Positions 27,245 to 34,872 of a stretch of 64,000 nucleotides of DNA are shown here, one piece after another. Each line of letters begins with the position of its first letter. Position 1 is the stretch's first letter. The stretch is taken from contig SFTH01000004.1 in NCBI GenBank assembly GCA_004563405.1, positions 124,001 through 188,000 of the forward strand, in the 5' to 3' direction. The position numbers and the translations under genes were made by a program. Below the pieces are notes generated by a model. The model was not told where the DNA came from and did not search any database. It saw nothing but the letters and a program-made list of their open reading frames with translations. This stretch comes from a bacterium. GTDB lineage: Bacteria > Bacillota > Clostridia > Christensenellales > Aristaeellaceae.

Positions 27245-28456
27245 ATGAAGCAAAGCTGGAAGCGCAAGTTCGTGACCATCGCCGTGGGGCAGATGTTTTC
27301 GCTGGTCGGCAGCTCGGCGGTACAGTTTGCCCTGATCTGGTGGATCGCCAGCGGAACGGGATCGGCCGCGATGATGGGACTGGCCGGGCTGGCGGCCTTT
27401 CTGCCCAGGGCGCTGCTGAGTCCGCTGGCGGGCATCGTGGCGGACCGCTACAGCCGCAAGTCGGTGTGCATCTGCGCGGACCTGTTCATCGGCCTTGCGG
27501 CGGCGGTGTTTGCGCTGCTGCTGTGGAAGCTGGAGATGCCCATGTGGACGGCGATACTGATCCTGCTGGTGCGGGGCGTGGGGGATACCTTCCATCAGCC
27601 GGCGCTGCAGGCGATGATTCCGCAGTTCGTGCCCGCGGAGGAGCTGGTGCGCGTGGGCGGCTGGAGCCAGATGTTTGCCTCGGGCTCCTTCCTGCTGGGC
27701 CCGGCCATCGGCGCGGCGCTGTACGCCGCGCTGCCGCTCCCGGTCATTCTGTTGACCGACCTCGTGGGCGCGCTGTTGGCCAGCGGCCTGCTGGCGGCGG
27801 TGTCCATTCCCCGGGCGCAGGCGCAGCGCCGGGGGAGGCGCAGGGCGCTGGAGGAGCTGAAGGAGGGCGTGGAGGTGTTTCGCGGCGACCGGCCGCTGAC
27901 GTGGATGGTCGCCGTGGAGACCCTGGCGATGGTGTTCGTGATGCCCCTCGCGTCCTTCTATCCGCTGATGACCAGCAGCTACTTTCAGGCCTCCGCCTGG
28001 CACGGCAGTGCCGTGGAGGCGCTCTACGCCCTGGGCATGATGGCCTCCGCCCTCCTGTTCGGCAGCGTGATCCGGGTGCGCCGCCACCTGTGGGTATCCT
28101 ATCTGGGCATGATGGGGCTGGGGGTGACCTCCGCCGTCTGCGGCCTGCTGCCGCCGCAGATGTGGGCCTGGTGGATCTTTGCCGTCGCCTGCGGCTTCAT
28201 GGGCGCGTCCTGCAATGTGCACAACATTCCGCTGGTGGCCTACATGCAGGCGAACATTGATCCCGCGCGACTGGGCAGGGCATTTGCGCTGACGGCGCTC
28301 CTCTCCTCCGTGACGACGCCGGTGGGCCTGCTGGTGGCCGCGCCCCTGGCGGACCGCCTCGGCGTGCACCGCTGGTTTCTGATCGCGGGCGCGGGCGTGT
28401 GCCTGATCACCGCCGTGGGTATGCTGCTGCACGCGCGGATGCAGGCGCGGGACTGA
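27245..28456 (+). CDS. MFS transporter, drug-efflux type
   Basis: A 403-residue transporter with 12 predicted helices, of the macrolide-efflux-like MFS group. The loop 2-3 motif reads GIVADRYSRKSV (consensus GxLADRxxRK), and FVTIAVGQMFSLVGSSAVQF and PRALLSPLAG are typical of this subfamily. The ATG at 27245 is chosen because GGAGGAG lies at 27227-27233; in-frame upstream codons are not preceded by a site. It is divergent from the GntR operon, with an extended -10 (TGGTATACT, 27203-27211) just upstream. The substrate is unknown. Confidence 0.88.
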   Translation: MKQSWKRKFVTIAVGQMFSLVGSSAVQFALIWWIASGTGSAAMMGLAGLAAFLPRALLSPLAGIVADRYSRKSVCICADLFIGLAAAVFALLLWKLEMPMWTAILILLVRGVGDTFHQPALQAMIPQFVPAEELVRVGGWSQMFASGSFLLGPAIGAALYAALPLPVILLTDLVGALLASGLLAAVSIPRAQAQRRGRRRALEELKEGVEVFRGDRPLTWMVAVETLAMVFVMPLASFYPLMTSSYFQASAWHGSAVEALYALGMMASALLFGSVIRVRRHLWVSYLGMMGLGVTSAVCGLLPPQMWAWWIFAVACGFMGASCNVHNIPLVAYMQANIDPARLGRAFALTALLSSVTTPVGLLVAAPLADRLGVHRWFLIAGAGVCLITAVGMLLHARMQARD

Positions 28457-28626
28457 GAGCGCTGCCGCAGGGCGAAGAGTGGTTGCGGACGTGCCCTGCG
28501 GGCTGCGCGGGGAATGGGACGATCGCGGGGGGGCGATGGCGGCCTGCGCGCCGTGCGCGCGTCGCTTCCGTCTCCGGCCGGACTGTGGGAATCTGCCGGT
28601 GCGCGGGAGTGCGGCCAAAAGGAATG

Positions 28627-28662
28627 CCCCGGAGCGTTTCGCTCCGGGGACGCCGGTTTTTG
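28627..28662. terminator. terminator between MFS gene and yjdF
   Basis: CCCCGGAGCG (28627-28636) pairs with CGCTCCGGGG (28640-28649) around TTT, followed by ACGCCGGTTTTT. It lies in the 228-base gap 28457-28684, which otherwise shows no coding signal, and can serve both converging genes. Confidence 0.75.
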
Positions 28663-28684
28663 GGAAGGGTCCGCGCGGGGCAGG

Positions 28685-29092
28685 TCAGTGGCCGCGCCGC
28701 CGCTCCTTCTTCTTCTCCTGGCGCAATTGATACTTGCGCGCCTCTTCGGCCTCTGTTCGGGCGCGCCGGGCGGACTTGCGCTCCTGCGCGCTCAGCTCCC
28801 GCTGGAGCTGAAGGGCCTGCTGGGCCCGGGTTCCGACGCCTGCGGAACAGGCCTGGGCGGCCTGGCGCTGCCTGCGCTTGGGGTTTCCTGCGGCGCGGGG
28901 CCGCCGCTCGCCTTCCACGGCGGGCGAATAGCGCAGATATGCAAATTCCCGCAGCACCCACTGGTAGACCTCCGGGTCGCTGGGCTCCGGGCCGAAGACG
29001 TGTTTCGCGGCGCGAAGGCCGTCTGCGTCGCACTTCTCTGCGAGGGCCGAAAAGAAGCTGCCGTCGTAAAAGACGGTAAGGGTGACCGACAT
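28685..29092 (-). CDS. yjdF: YjdF family protein (DUF2992)
   Basis: A 135-residue protein with the YjdF layout: an N-terminal domain starting LTVFYDGSFF, with AAKHVFGPEPSDPEVYQWVL, and a long highly basic C-terminal helix (NPKRRQRQAA, then KSARRARTEAEEARKY and a KKKERRR end). The molecular function is unknown. In Bacillota the gene is linked to an RNA element that binds azaaromatic compounds, suggesting a role in handling toxic heteroaromatics. Here a long structured leader with a sequestered ribosome binding site lies directly upstream. Confidence 0.9.
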   Translation of the reverse strand: MSVTLTVFYDGSFFSALAEKCDADGLRAAKHVFGPEPSDPEVYQWVLREFAYLRYSPAVEGERRPRAAGNPKRRQRQAAQACSAGVGTRAQQALQLQRELSAQERKSARRARTEAEEARKYQLRQEKKKERRRGH

Positions 29093-29100
29093 GCTGCATT

Positions 29101-29226
29101 CCTCCTGTGTGCCGGCGCAATGTCGAACCGGTGGACGACCCCACAGGAGGGAGGGTTACTGATGGCGGCGCGCCGCCACGTCCGGACTACCTACCGGACC
29201 GTGTTTTTCCAGTTCATCCGGCTGCT
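29101..29226 (-). ncRNA. yjdF-type riboswitch leader
   Basis: The roughly 125-base leader between the yjdF promoter and start codon is GC-rich and strongly structured. It includes TCCGGACGTGGCGG-type segments and the self-complementary GGCGGCGCGCCGCC. The ribosome binding site is within CACAGGAGG (minus-strand image of 29101-29109), exactly complementary to CCTCCTGTG carried 40 bases upstream (29142-29150), so translation can be shut by pairing. Identity as the yjdF motif rests on gene context and architecture, not on a covariance search. Confidence 0.75.
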
Positions 29227-29229
29227 TCC

Positions 29230-29258
29230 ATTTTACCAGAGCGCGCGGAGAAAGGCAA
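29230..29258 (-). promoter_or_regulatory. promoter of yjdF
   Basis: Minus strand TTGCCT (29258-29253), 17-base spacer, TAAAAT (29235-29230). Confidence 0.75.
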
Positions 29259-29396
29259 GCGGCGAAGGGGAAAAGTGCGGCAAACCGGCGGCGCGAAGCG
29301 ACTGTCCGCCCCGGGAGCGCCGGATAGAATCGGACAGAGGCGGTCCGTTTGCCGCTGCCTGGCGCTGGACACGGGCCACATCCGCCGGGAGGGTGC

Positions 29397-29432
29397 AAAA
29401 AAACCTGCCCCGACGGAAATCGGGACAGGTTT
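29397..29432 (-). terminator. terminator of the UroD-family gene
   Basis: Read on the minus strand, AACCTGTCCCGA pairs with TCGGGGCAGGTT (one G-T-tolerant position) around TTTCCG and ends in seven T. It lies 70 bases past the stop of the 29502-30506 gene. Confidence 0.88.
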
Positions 29433-29501
29433 GGTTCTGGCTGGCGGGACGCAGCCCTGTGCCGTTTTGCCGGGGCGCGAATCTGCGCGCCTGCGCAGGC
29501 G

Positions 29502-30506
29502 TCAGCGGCTGAGGGAGACCAGCGCCTCGTGGGTGGCCAGCAGGTTGGCCGGATCGGTGTCGATGGGGATCTCGCATCCGGCGGCGACGATGCTGTTTTC
29601 CGCGAGACCGGCGCAGTAAATCGAAGCGCGGCGCACGTCCTCGGGCGTGCCCTGGAGGGCGACGGAGACGGGGTCAAAGTTGCCGCAGACGGCGCCCTTG
29701 CCGCGCATCAGCTCGCCCGCGCGGGCCATGTCCACCATGTGGTCGCAGTCCAGAATGTCCGCGCCGGTCTGGGCGGCCTGCTCCAGAATCGGGTTGATGT
29801 TGCCGCAGATGTGCAGTTTTGCCAGCGCACCGGCCCTGTGGATTTCGCCAAAGAGCTTCTTCTCATAGTCGATCGCGAACTCCTCGTACAGGGCGGGGCC
29901 GATGAGGGAGGCTGCGGCGTCGCCCACGCCGACGATGTCCGCGCCGGCCTCAATCTGCGCCAGGGCGAAGCGCAGCTCCTGTTCGCAGCAGAAGGCGAGC
30001 AGCTCCTGGGCGGCCTCGGGTTCGTCCATCATCATCATCATGAAGGGCGCGACGCCCATCATGTTGCAGGACGCGGCCAGCGCGCCCTCGATCCAGCCGA
30101 TGACCGGCACTTCGCCCCGGGCGGTCTCCTTCAGATAGCGCACGGCCTCGATGCGGTCGCTCATGGCGCGGCCGGAGGAGGGATCCATCAGCTTGAGCTT
30201 CTTGAGATCCTCCGGGCCCTCGATGAAGGGCGTGCGGCAGTAGGGAACGCCGTTGTCCGGCACGACCACGTCCGCGCCCAGATCCTGGGGCTCACGCACG
30301 GAGTCGGAGATGGTCCAGAGGCAGTCGATGCCATACTTGTCATGGCAGCGCAGCATGCCGTCGGCCAGCTTGCGGCCGTTGCGCACGACCTGGCCGTAGC
30401 AGAGGCCCACGTCGCGGGCCGCGAACTGCATGACGATGTTCATGTTGGGAATCCGATCCACGGGCTTGCCCTGGATGCGATTCAACATTCTTTCATAGGA
30501 ATTCAA
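29502..30506 (-). CDS. uroporphyrinogen decarboxylase-family protein (MtaA/CmuA-like methyltransferase)
   Basis: A 334-residue TIM-barrel protein of the UroD superfamily. It resembles the corrinoid-dependent methyltransferases (MtaA, MtbA, CmuA) rather than haem-pathway HemE: the zinc ligand motif HICGNINPI and a C-terminal Cys in AAGCEIPIDTDPANLLA are both present. Such enzymes move methyl groups between a corrinoid protein and a thiol cofactor. No corrinoid protein or activator is next to it. The start chosen is TTG at 30506 because GGAGGT lies 6 bases upstream; the in-frame upstream extension has no site. Confidence 0.85.
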   Translation of the reverse strand: MNSYERMLNRIQGKPVDRIPNMNIVMQFAARDVGLCYGQVVRNGRKLADGMLRCHDKYGIDCLWTISDSVREPQDLGADVVVPDNGVPYCRTPFIEGPEDLKKLKLMDPSSGRAMSDRIEAVRYLKETARGEVPVIGWIEGALAASCNMMGVAPFMMMMMDEPEAAQELLAFCCEQELRFALAQIEAGADIVGVGDAAASLIGPALYEEFAIDYEKKLFGEIHRAGALAKLHICGNINPILEQAAQTGADILDCDHMVDMARAGELMRGKGAVCGNFDPVSVALQGTPEDVRRASIYCAGLAENSIVAAGCEIPIDTDPANLLATHEALVSLSR

Positions 30507-30548
30507 TTGTGCACCTCCGATAAACGTTCTAACGATAATCTTTCTATC

Positions 30549-30577
30549 ATTATACCACCGGGGTGCACTAAAGTCCA
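30549..30577 (-). promoter_or_regulatory. promoter of the UroD-family gene
   Basis: Minus strand TGGACT (30577-30572), 17-base spacer, TATAAT (30554-30549). The -35 is weak. Confidence 0.6.
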
Positions 30578-30584
30578 TAAGCGT

Positions 30585-31583
30585 TCAGTCGCAGAGGCCG
30601 AGTTTGATGGTCTGGCCGGGGAGAATCAGGTTTGCGTTGGCGATCTCGTTGATGGAGGCCAGCCGCCGCCAGTCCACGCCGAAGCGCGCGCCGATGCCCG
30701 AGAGCGTGTCGCCCCGGCGCACGGTGTACGCGTCGCAGCAGGGATAGGGCACCGTCTGTGCCACGCGCAAGTAGAGCCTCTGGCCGGGATAGATGCGGTT
30801 GGGGTTGGCGATGGCGTTCAGGCGCACGATTTCGTCCACCGTGGTGCCGAACAGCCGCGCGATGCCCGAGAGCGTGTCGCCCAGGGCGACGGTGATGCAG
30901 ATCAGCTTCTGGTCGCTTCCGATGGACGGCTCCGACGGCGTGGGCGGCACGATCTGCCGGGTGAGCATGCCGGCGGTGAAGCGGCTCACGGGGGTTCCAC
31001 CGGACTTGCAGAGCGGATCCAGAGAGCGCCGGTACTGCCAGCCCACCCAGCCCTTCCAGGGGGAGTCTCCCGCCATGGGCGCGTCGCCGCCGCTCTCGTC
31101 GATCACCCACAGGGGAAAGCGCTCGGCGATGGACCGGTTCCATAGCAGGCTTGCGCTCTCCGCGTCGGTGTAGATGACCGGAGCGACGCCGGTGGCGCTC
31201 TCCACGTCGGAGAGGAAGGCCAGCGCGATGCGGTTGGCCGCGTCAAAGCTCAGGCCGTTGAGCGTCTCAAACAGCATGGCCGGGCGCAGCGCGTAGTCGT
31301 ATCCTGTGATGGCGGCGGCGAAGAAGCGCGCCTGGGCGCGGGCCTCCTCCTCATTTTCGGCGGTCAGATAGTGGTAGAAGCCCAGGCGAAGCCCTGCCTC
31401 CTGCACGCGCTGGGCGGCGATGGAGACGCGGGCGTCCGTGTAGTCGTCTCCGGCAGTGGCGCGCAGCACGACGGCCTCGATGCCGGCGGACTTCGCCTGC
31501 GAAAAATCATAACCGGAGGAGAATTCGTTGACTGTCAGGCCCTGAAAACGGACCTCGCCGGAGGGTTCCAATGCCTTGGCCAT
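30585..31583 (-). CDS. glycoside hydrolase family 25 lysozyme with two LysM domains
   Basis: A 332-residue GH25-like muramidase. The N-terminal barrel (about 10-205) has the family pattern with NEFSSGYDFSQAKSAGIEAV, GFYHYLTAENEEEARAQARF and APVIYTDA. Two LysM repeats follow (about 230-275 and 285-330): VALGDTLSGIARLFGTTVDEI and VRRGDTLSGIGARFGVDW. No signal peptide is visible. It is divergent from spoIIID, which suggests (but does not show) a sporulation role such as mother-cell lysis or cortex work. The GH25 catalytic acids are not all obvious, so activity is uncertain. Start ATG at 31583; GTG at 31592 is possible. Confidence 0.82.
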   Translation of the reverse strand: MAKALEPSGEVRFQGLTVNEFSSGYDFSQAKSAGIEAVVLRATAGDDYTDARVSIAAQRVQEAGLRLGFYHYLTAENEEEARAQARFFAAAITGYDYALRPAMLFETLNGLSFDAANRIALAFLSDVESATGVAPVIYTDAESASLLWNRSIAERFPLWVIDESGGDAPMAGDSPWKGWVGWQYRRSLDPLCKSGGTPVSRFTAGMLTRQIVPPTPSEPSIGSDQKLICITVALGDTLSGIARLFGTTVDEIVRLNAIANPNRIYPGQRLYLRVAQTVPYPCCDAYTVRRGDTLSGIGARFGVDWRRLASINEIANANLILPGQTIKLGLCD

Positions 31584-31694
31584 GTTCCTCACACCCTTTC
31601 CTGCGCCGATACTATGCGCGGCGCAGGCGCTTTAGCACGGGCATGCGCACCTGCGCCCCGGCATAGCCTGAAGCGAGCGAGGGGAGATGAGCGC

Positions 31695-31961
31695 GTGAGG
31701 GAAGAGGTGCATCTGCGCGTGATGCAGGCGGCGGAGCATATACTGGAGACCGGCGCGACGGTGCGCGCCTGCGCCCGGGAATTCGGCGTGAGCAAGACGA
31801 CGATTCACAAGGACGTCACGGAGCGCCTGAAGCAGATTGATTCCGAGCTCGCGGCGCGGACGCAGCAGGTTCTGGAGCGCAACAAGCGGGAGCGGCACAT
31901 CCGCGGCGGCCGGGCGACCCGGGAAAAATACCTGCGCCGCCGGGAGAGCGGGGAGGAATGA
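31695..31961 (+). CDS. spoIIID: sporulation transcription regulator SpoIIID
   Basis: An 88-residue SpoIIID, the mother-cell regulator acting between sigma-E and sigma-K. The helix-turn-helix is ETGATVRACAREFGVSKTTI followed by HKDVTERL, and RHIRGGRATREKY matches the conserved C-terminal block. The start is placed at GTG 31695, behind AGGGGAG, giving the family's usual length; a much longer in-frame opening upstream is not supported. Its presence shows that the organism, or its recent ancestor, forms endospores. Confidence 0.95.
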   Translation: MREEVHLRVMQAAEHILETGATVRACAREFGVSKTTIHKDVTERLKQIDSELAARTQQVLERNKRERHIRGGRATREKYLRRRESGEE

Positions 31962-32216
31962 GCGCAGGCCCCTGCCGTAGCAGGTAGGGAAGCGGGAGGA
32001 GAGGCAGAGAGAAGGATTCGTCACAGACATTTTCAGCGAACCGTCCGCGTGCATGTGCCGGTGAAGATCCCCGATATTGTTTCCGGCGTGGGGGGACGGA
32101 GGCAGTGCTTCTCCCCGAAGCGAGATTCAGATTGCGCCGTCGCACATGGGAACATGGGCATGGCAGAGAGTGGGAGCGGATGAGGGTGGAAACGACCGTT
32201 TTTCAAATAGAAACAG

Positions 32217-32256
32217 CGCGCCCGCCCTCCTGTATGACAGGAAGGCGGGCGCTTCG
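32217..32256 (-). terminator. hairpin after the SH3-domain gene
   Basis: GCGCCCGCC ... GGCGGGCGC with a CTTCCTG/CAGGAGG inner part forms a long stem ending the minus-strand gene that stops at 32268. The T-run is weak. The rest of the 306-base gap 31962-32267 shows no coding signal. Confidence 0.6.
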
Positions 32257-32267
32257 CACCAGCGGGA

Positions 32268-33509
32268 TTACAGCTTTGCGGCCAGGGCCTTCTGGATGGC
32301 GGCTTGATGCTGCGCGCACACGCGGTTGCCGGAATGGGTGCGGCTGTTGGTGAAGTGGATGCAGTGGTGGCCGTTGAAGTTGTTGTTCGTGATGGAGCCC
32401 GCGCCGTGGGGCATGCAGTTCATGGAGGCCGCGTAGTTCACGCCGTCGATGGTCACGAAGACGGCCCGGCGCGTCCAGCTCCACTTGCCGCAGGCGGCCT
32501 TCATGGCGGCGGTGTCGGCGGCAGTCAGCGGCTGGCAGTCGGCGTGGTTGGTGCCGCCCTTGCGCATCTCCTTCCAGGCGATGCCCGTGGCCACGTCGGT
32601 GATGGTGGCGGTGGTGCCCCGGGCGAAGATGGTCTGAATGTCGCTGCTCCACCAGTCCATGGACTGGGCGGTGCCCCGCGCGGGCTTCGCGGAGGACACG
32701 CCGTCGCTGGCAGAGTCCGGCACGTCGTCGGAGAAGGAGGGCTTGTCGCCCGATTCGTCGGCGGGATCCACGTCCGCGACGTTGGGAGCGGAGACCTTCT
32801 GGTCGGAGAGGCTGCTCAACTTCATGTAGCCCTTGAAGCCGTTAAGGCTCACATACGCCCAGTCGCCGCACACCGCGCCCACGCTCAGGCGGGTGTTCAC
32901 CGGGAGCCTGCCCAGAAGTCTGGAGGAGGTGGAGTAGGACTTGTACACCTTCGCACCCTCCACGGCGGCGTAGGCATGCTTGCCCTTCGTGATCACGACC
33001 TCCGGCCTTTCGCTCTGGCTGCCGTCTGAAGCGCCGCCTTCCACTTTCTGCGCGCTCAACGCATCCTTGCGCACGAAGCCACGGCAACCGCGGAAGCCCA
33101 CGTTTGCCCAGCTTCCCGCCACGGCGTAGACCGTGACCTCCGCGCCCACGGGCAGCGTGCCGTACTTGTCCGCACTGCCGTAGGACTTGTACATGGGCGC
33201 GGCTTCGGCGACGTAGCCCGTGGCCGCGTTGCAGTCGGTCACTTCGGTCGCCGCGTCGGCGCGCATGTAGGCCGTGCGGCCGGAGCGCTCCACGCGAATC
33301 CAATTGTCCCTTTCGCCGGTCTTTTCCATGACCGTGCCTGCCGGAATCCGGAGGGACGGCGCGTTGGCGCTGGGAGAAGCATAGATTTCAGCGTCGCGGG
33401 TGGCGAGCACGGTTTCCGCAGCGCTCAGGCCGGAGATGGCCGCGAGGGCGAGAGCCGCAGTGAGCGCCAGCGCGCGCCGGAGATACTTTCGCAGAGAGTT
33501 CAGGTTCAA
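32268..33509 (-). CDS. secreted protein with three SH3-like domains and an uncharacterised C-terminal domain
   Basis: A 413-residue exported protein. A signal peptide (RKYLRRALALTAALALAAIS, cleavage near LSAAE) is followed by three bacterial SH3 domains (about 30-90, 95-155, 180-240); the second and third end in GFVRKDAL and GYMKLSSL. An acidic linker leads to a compact C-terminal domain (about 275-413) rich in His: GGTNHADCQPLTAADT, WSWTRRAVFV, ASMNCMPHGAG, NGHHCIHFTNSRTH. I recognise this as a recurring clostridial domain without an assigned function; a cell-wall enzyme is plausible. The start is TTG at 33509 behind AGGCGG; the first-codon choice is an inference. Confidence 0.75.
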   Translation of the reverse strand: MNLNSLRKYLRRALALTAALALAAISGLSAAETVLATRDAEIYASPSANAPSLRIPAGTVMEKTGERDNWIRVERSGRTAYMRADAATEVTDCNAATGYVAEAAPMYKSYGSADKYGTLPVGAEVTVYAVAGSWANVGFRGCRGFVRKDALSAQKVEGGASDGSQSERPEVVITKGKHAYAAVEGAKVYKSYSTSSRLLGRLPVNTRLSVGAVCGDWAYVSLNGFKGYMKLSSLSDQKVSAPNVADVDPADESGDKPSFSDDVPDSASDGVSSAKPARGTAQSMDWWSSDIQTIFARGTTATITDVATGIAWKEMRKGGTNHADCQPLTAADTAAMKAACGKWSWTRRAVFVTIDGVNYAASMNCMPHGAGSITNNNFNGHHCIHFTNSRTHSGNRVCAQHQAAIQKALAAKL

Positions 33510-33550
33510 GATTTTGATCCGCCTTTCGGTTTTTTGCACTCGATGCGACA

Positions 33551-33579
33551 ATTATATTACAAAATGATTTCAAAATCAA
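33551..33579 (-). promoter_or_regulatory. promoter of the SH3-domain gene
   Basis: Minus strand TTGATT (33579-33574), 17-base spacer, TATAAT (33556-33551), in an AT-rich stretch. Confidence 0.75.
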
Positions 33580-33647
33580 GTCAATACGAAACATTTATAG
33601 GCGAAAATAGTAATATTTAAACTCCGACCCGGCTTGTGCGGGGTCTG

Positions 33648-33675
33648 CACCACTTTTTGGCGCAGACATAGAATG
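33648..33675 (+). promoter_or_regulatory. possible sigma-K-like promoter of the cysteine-rich gene
   Basis: CACC (33648-33651), 15 bases, CATAGAATG (33667-33675), close to the mother-cell sigma-K pattern (mACm, about 16, CATANNNTA). No sigma-A promoter is evident before the gene. Short degenerate match, so tentative. Confidence 0.3.
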
Positions 33676-33719
33676 CACTGTGGGCGGGAGTCCACACTCT
33701 CAAGCGAGGAGGAATGAGC

Positions 33720-34736
33720 ATGTCTTTTTACAGCTATAAGAATGCCAACAGCGACGCCTGTCCCGGCGAAATCTGTGGAAATGTACTCAAGGGCCTGAAC
33801 AAGCGGGTGTGTATTCAGGTGAAGAACGTCTACGACAGCTGCCTCTCCCAGCAGCAGCTGGACGACGAGCGGGTGGTCATTGAGAACATCGTCCCCGTGC
33901 TGAGCGGAAGCAGCTGCAAGCCCACCAGCAGCGCCGGTTGCCGCTGCAGCTGCATGGACAACAAGTGTACCTGCGCCTGCTCCAGCTGCTCGACGCCAAT
34001 CAGCCACGCGGAGGCCGTGGAGAATGCGGAGAACTCCGCCTGCCCGCTGCCCCAGCCCTGCGGCGCATGGACCTTTGAGAGCTGCCGCAGCTCTACCACG
34101 GCGGGAACGATTTCCAATCTCTCCATCGAGCGCATGTGTGACCGGCCGCAGTATGCCCGGGTGAAGTGCTCCGTGGACGTTCCGGTGGATGTATTGTTTG
34201 TCGACCAGCGCTGCCAGGAGTGGATGGGCCAGGCGCACGTCTGCATCGACAAAGATGTGCTGCTGTGCGTTCCGGAGGATTCCGTCATCCCCTTCACCCT
34301 GGAGAGCCTCGTGAGCGCGATTTGCGTCTCCGGCACTTACATCGGCAACTGCACCTTCGAAATCACCATCTGCGTCACCGTCGTTCTGAAGGTGCTCGCG
34401 GAGGTGGACATTCTGGTACCTACATATGGCTTCTGTGAGGCGCCCCCCTGCGAGGAATTCGCGGAAAATGTCTGCGATGAATTCTTCTCGCTGCCGCTCT
34501 TCCCCCAGTCCTCCTGCGCTTTCGAACAGCTCTGTGAGGAGGGAAACGGCAACTGCACGACCACCACGGCCTCGGGCGGCACGGTGGCCTGCGGCTGCGC
34601 GTCGCCCGGGCGAACTTGCGGCTGCGCGGCGAACGGCGCCACGGCCAGCACCTGCTCCAACTGTGGTACGACCTGTCTGTCCGGCACGGGCGCGCTCTGT
34701 CCCCGCTGCGGCTGCACGATGACCGGCGTGAGCTGA
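33720..34736 (+). CDS. cysteine-rich protein, possible spore coat component
   Basis: A 338-residue protein with about 39 cysteines. The N-terminal part has KRVCIQVKNVYDSCLSQQQ, a pattern I associate with uncharacterised cysteine-rich clostridial proteins; a middle cluster is GCRCSCMDNKCTCACSSC, and a C-terminal repeat-like tail is CGCASPGRTCGCAANG and similar. The central 150 residues look like two beta-rich modules (KCSVDVPVDVLFVDQRC; CTFEITICVTVVLKVL). No signal peptide. High cysteine content, a sigma-K-like promoter and nearness to spoIIID suggest a disulfide-crosslinked spore surface protein, but this is inference. ATG 33720 is chosen for spacing from GAGGAGG. Confidence 0.6.
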   Translation: MSFYSYKNANSDACPGEICGNVLKGLNKRVCIQVKNVYDSCLSQQQLDDERVVIENIVPVLSGSSCKPTSSAGCRCSCMDNKCTCACSSCSTPISHAEAVENAENSACPLPQPCGAWTFESCRSSTTAGTISNLSIERMCDRPQYARVKCSVDVPVDVLFVDQRCQEWMGQAHVCIDKDVLLCVPEDSVIPFTLESLVSAICVSGTYIGNCTFEITICVTVVLKVLAEVDILVPTYGFCEAPPCEEFAENVCDEFFSLPLFPQSSCAFEQLCEEGNGNCTTTTASGGTVACGCASPGRTCGCAANGATASTCSNCGTTCLSGTGALCPRCGCTMTGVS

Positions 34737-34760
34737 CCGGACGGAGTGAAGCACGACAAA

Positions 34761-34790
34761 GCCCGGAGCGCATTGCTCCGGGCAGGTTCC
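34761..34790 (+). terminator. hairpin after the cysteine-rich gene
   Basis: GCCCGGAGC (34761-34769) pairs with GCTCCGGGC (34775-34783). A second hairpin lies at about 34793-34811. Neither has a strong T-run. Confidence 0.5.
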
Positions 34791-34872
34791 CATCCCGCCT
34801 TCGGGAGGGTTTGAATAGGCGCCGGCATGAGAAAAACTCCCCAACGAAAGCGGCCGGCGCCGCGATTTACAG

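Noticed and set aside
29107..29160. tRNA-like GTTCGA sequence in the yjdF leader
   Set aside because: No cloverleaf can be drawn around it; the segment belongs to the structured leader.
30585..31583. GH25-LysM gene as a prophage endolysin
   Set aside because: No holin, tail, capsid or integrase gene nearby; the flanks are chromosomal genes.
31371..31694. Long N-terminal extension of spoIIID
   Set aside because: Overlaps the divergent GH25 gene, lacks family similarity, and a good GTG start with AGGGGAG exists at 31695.
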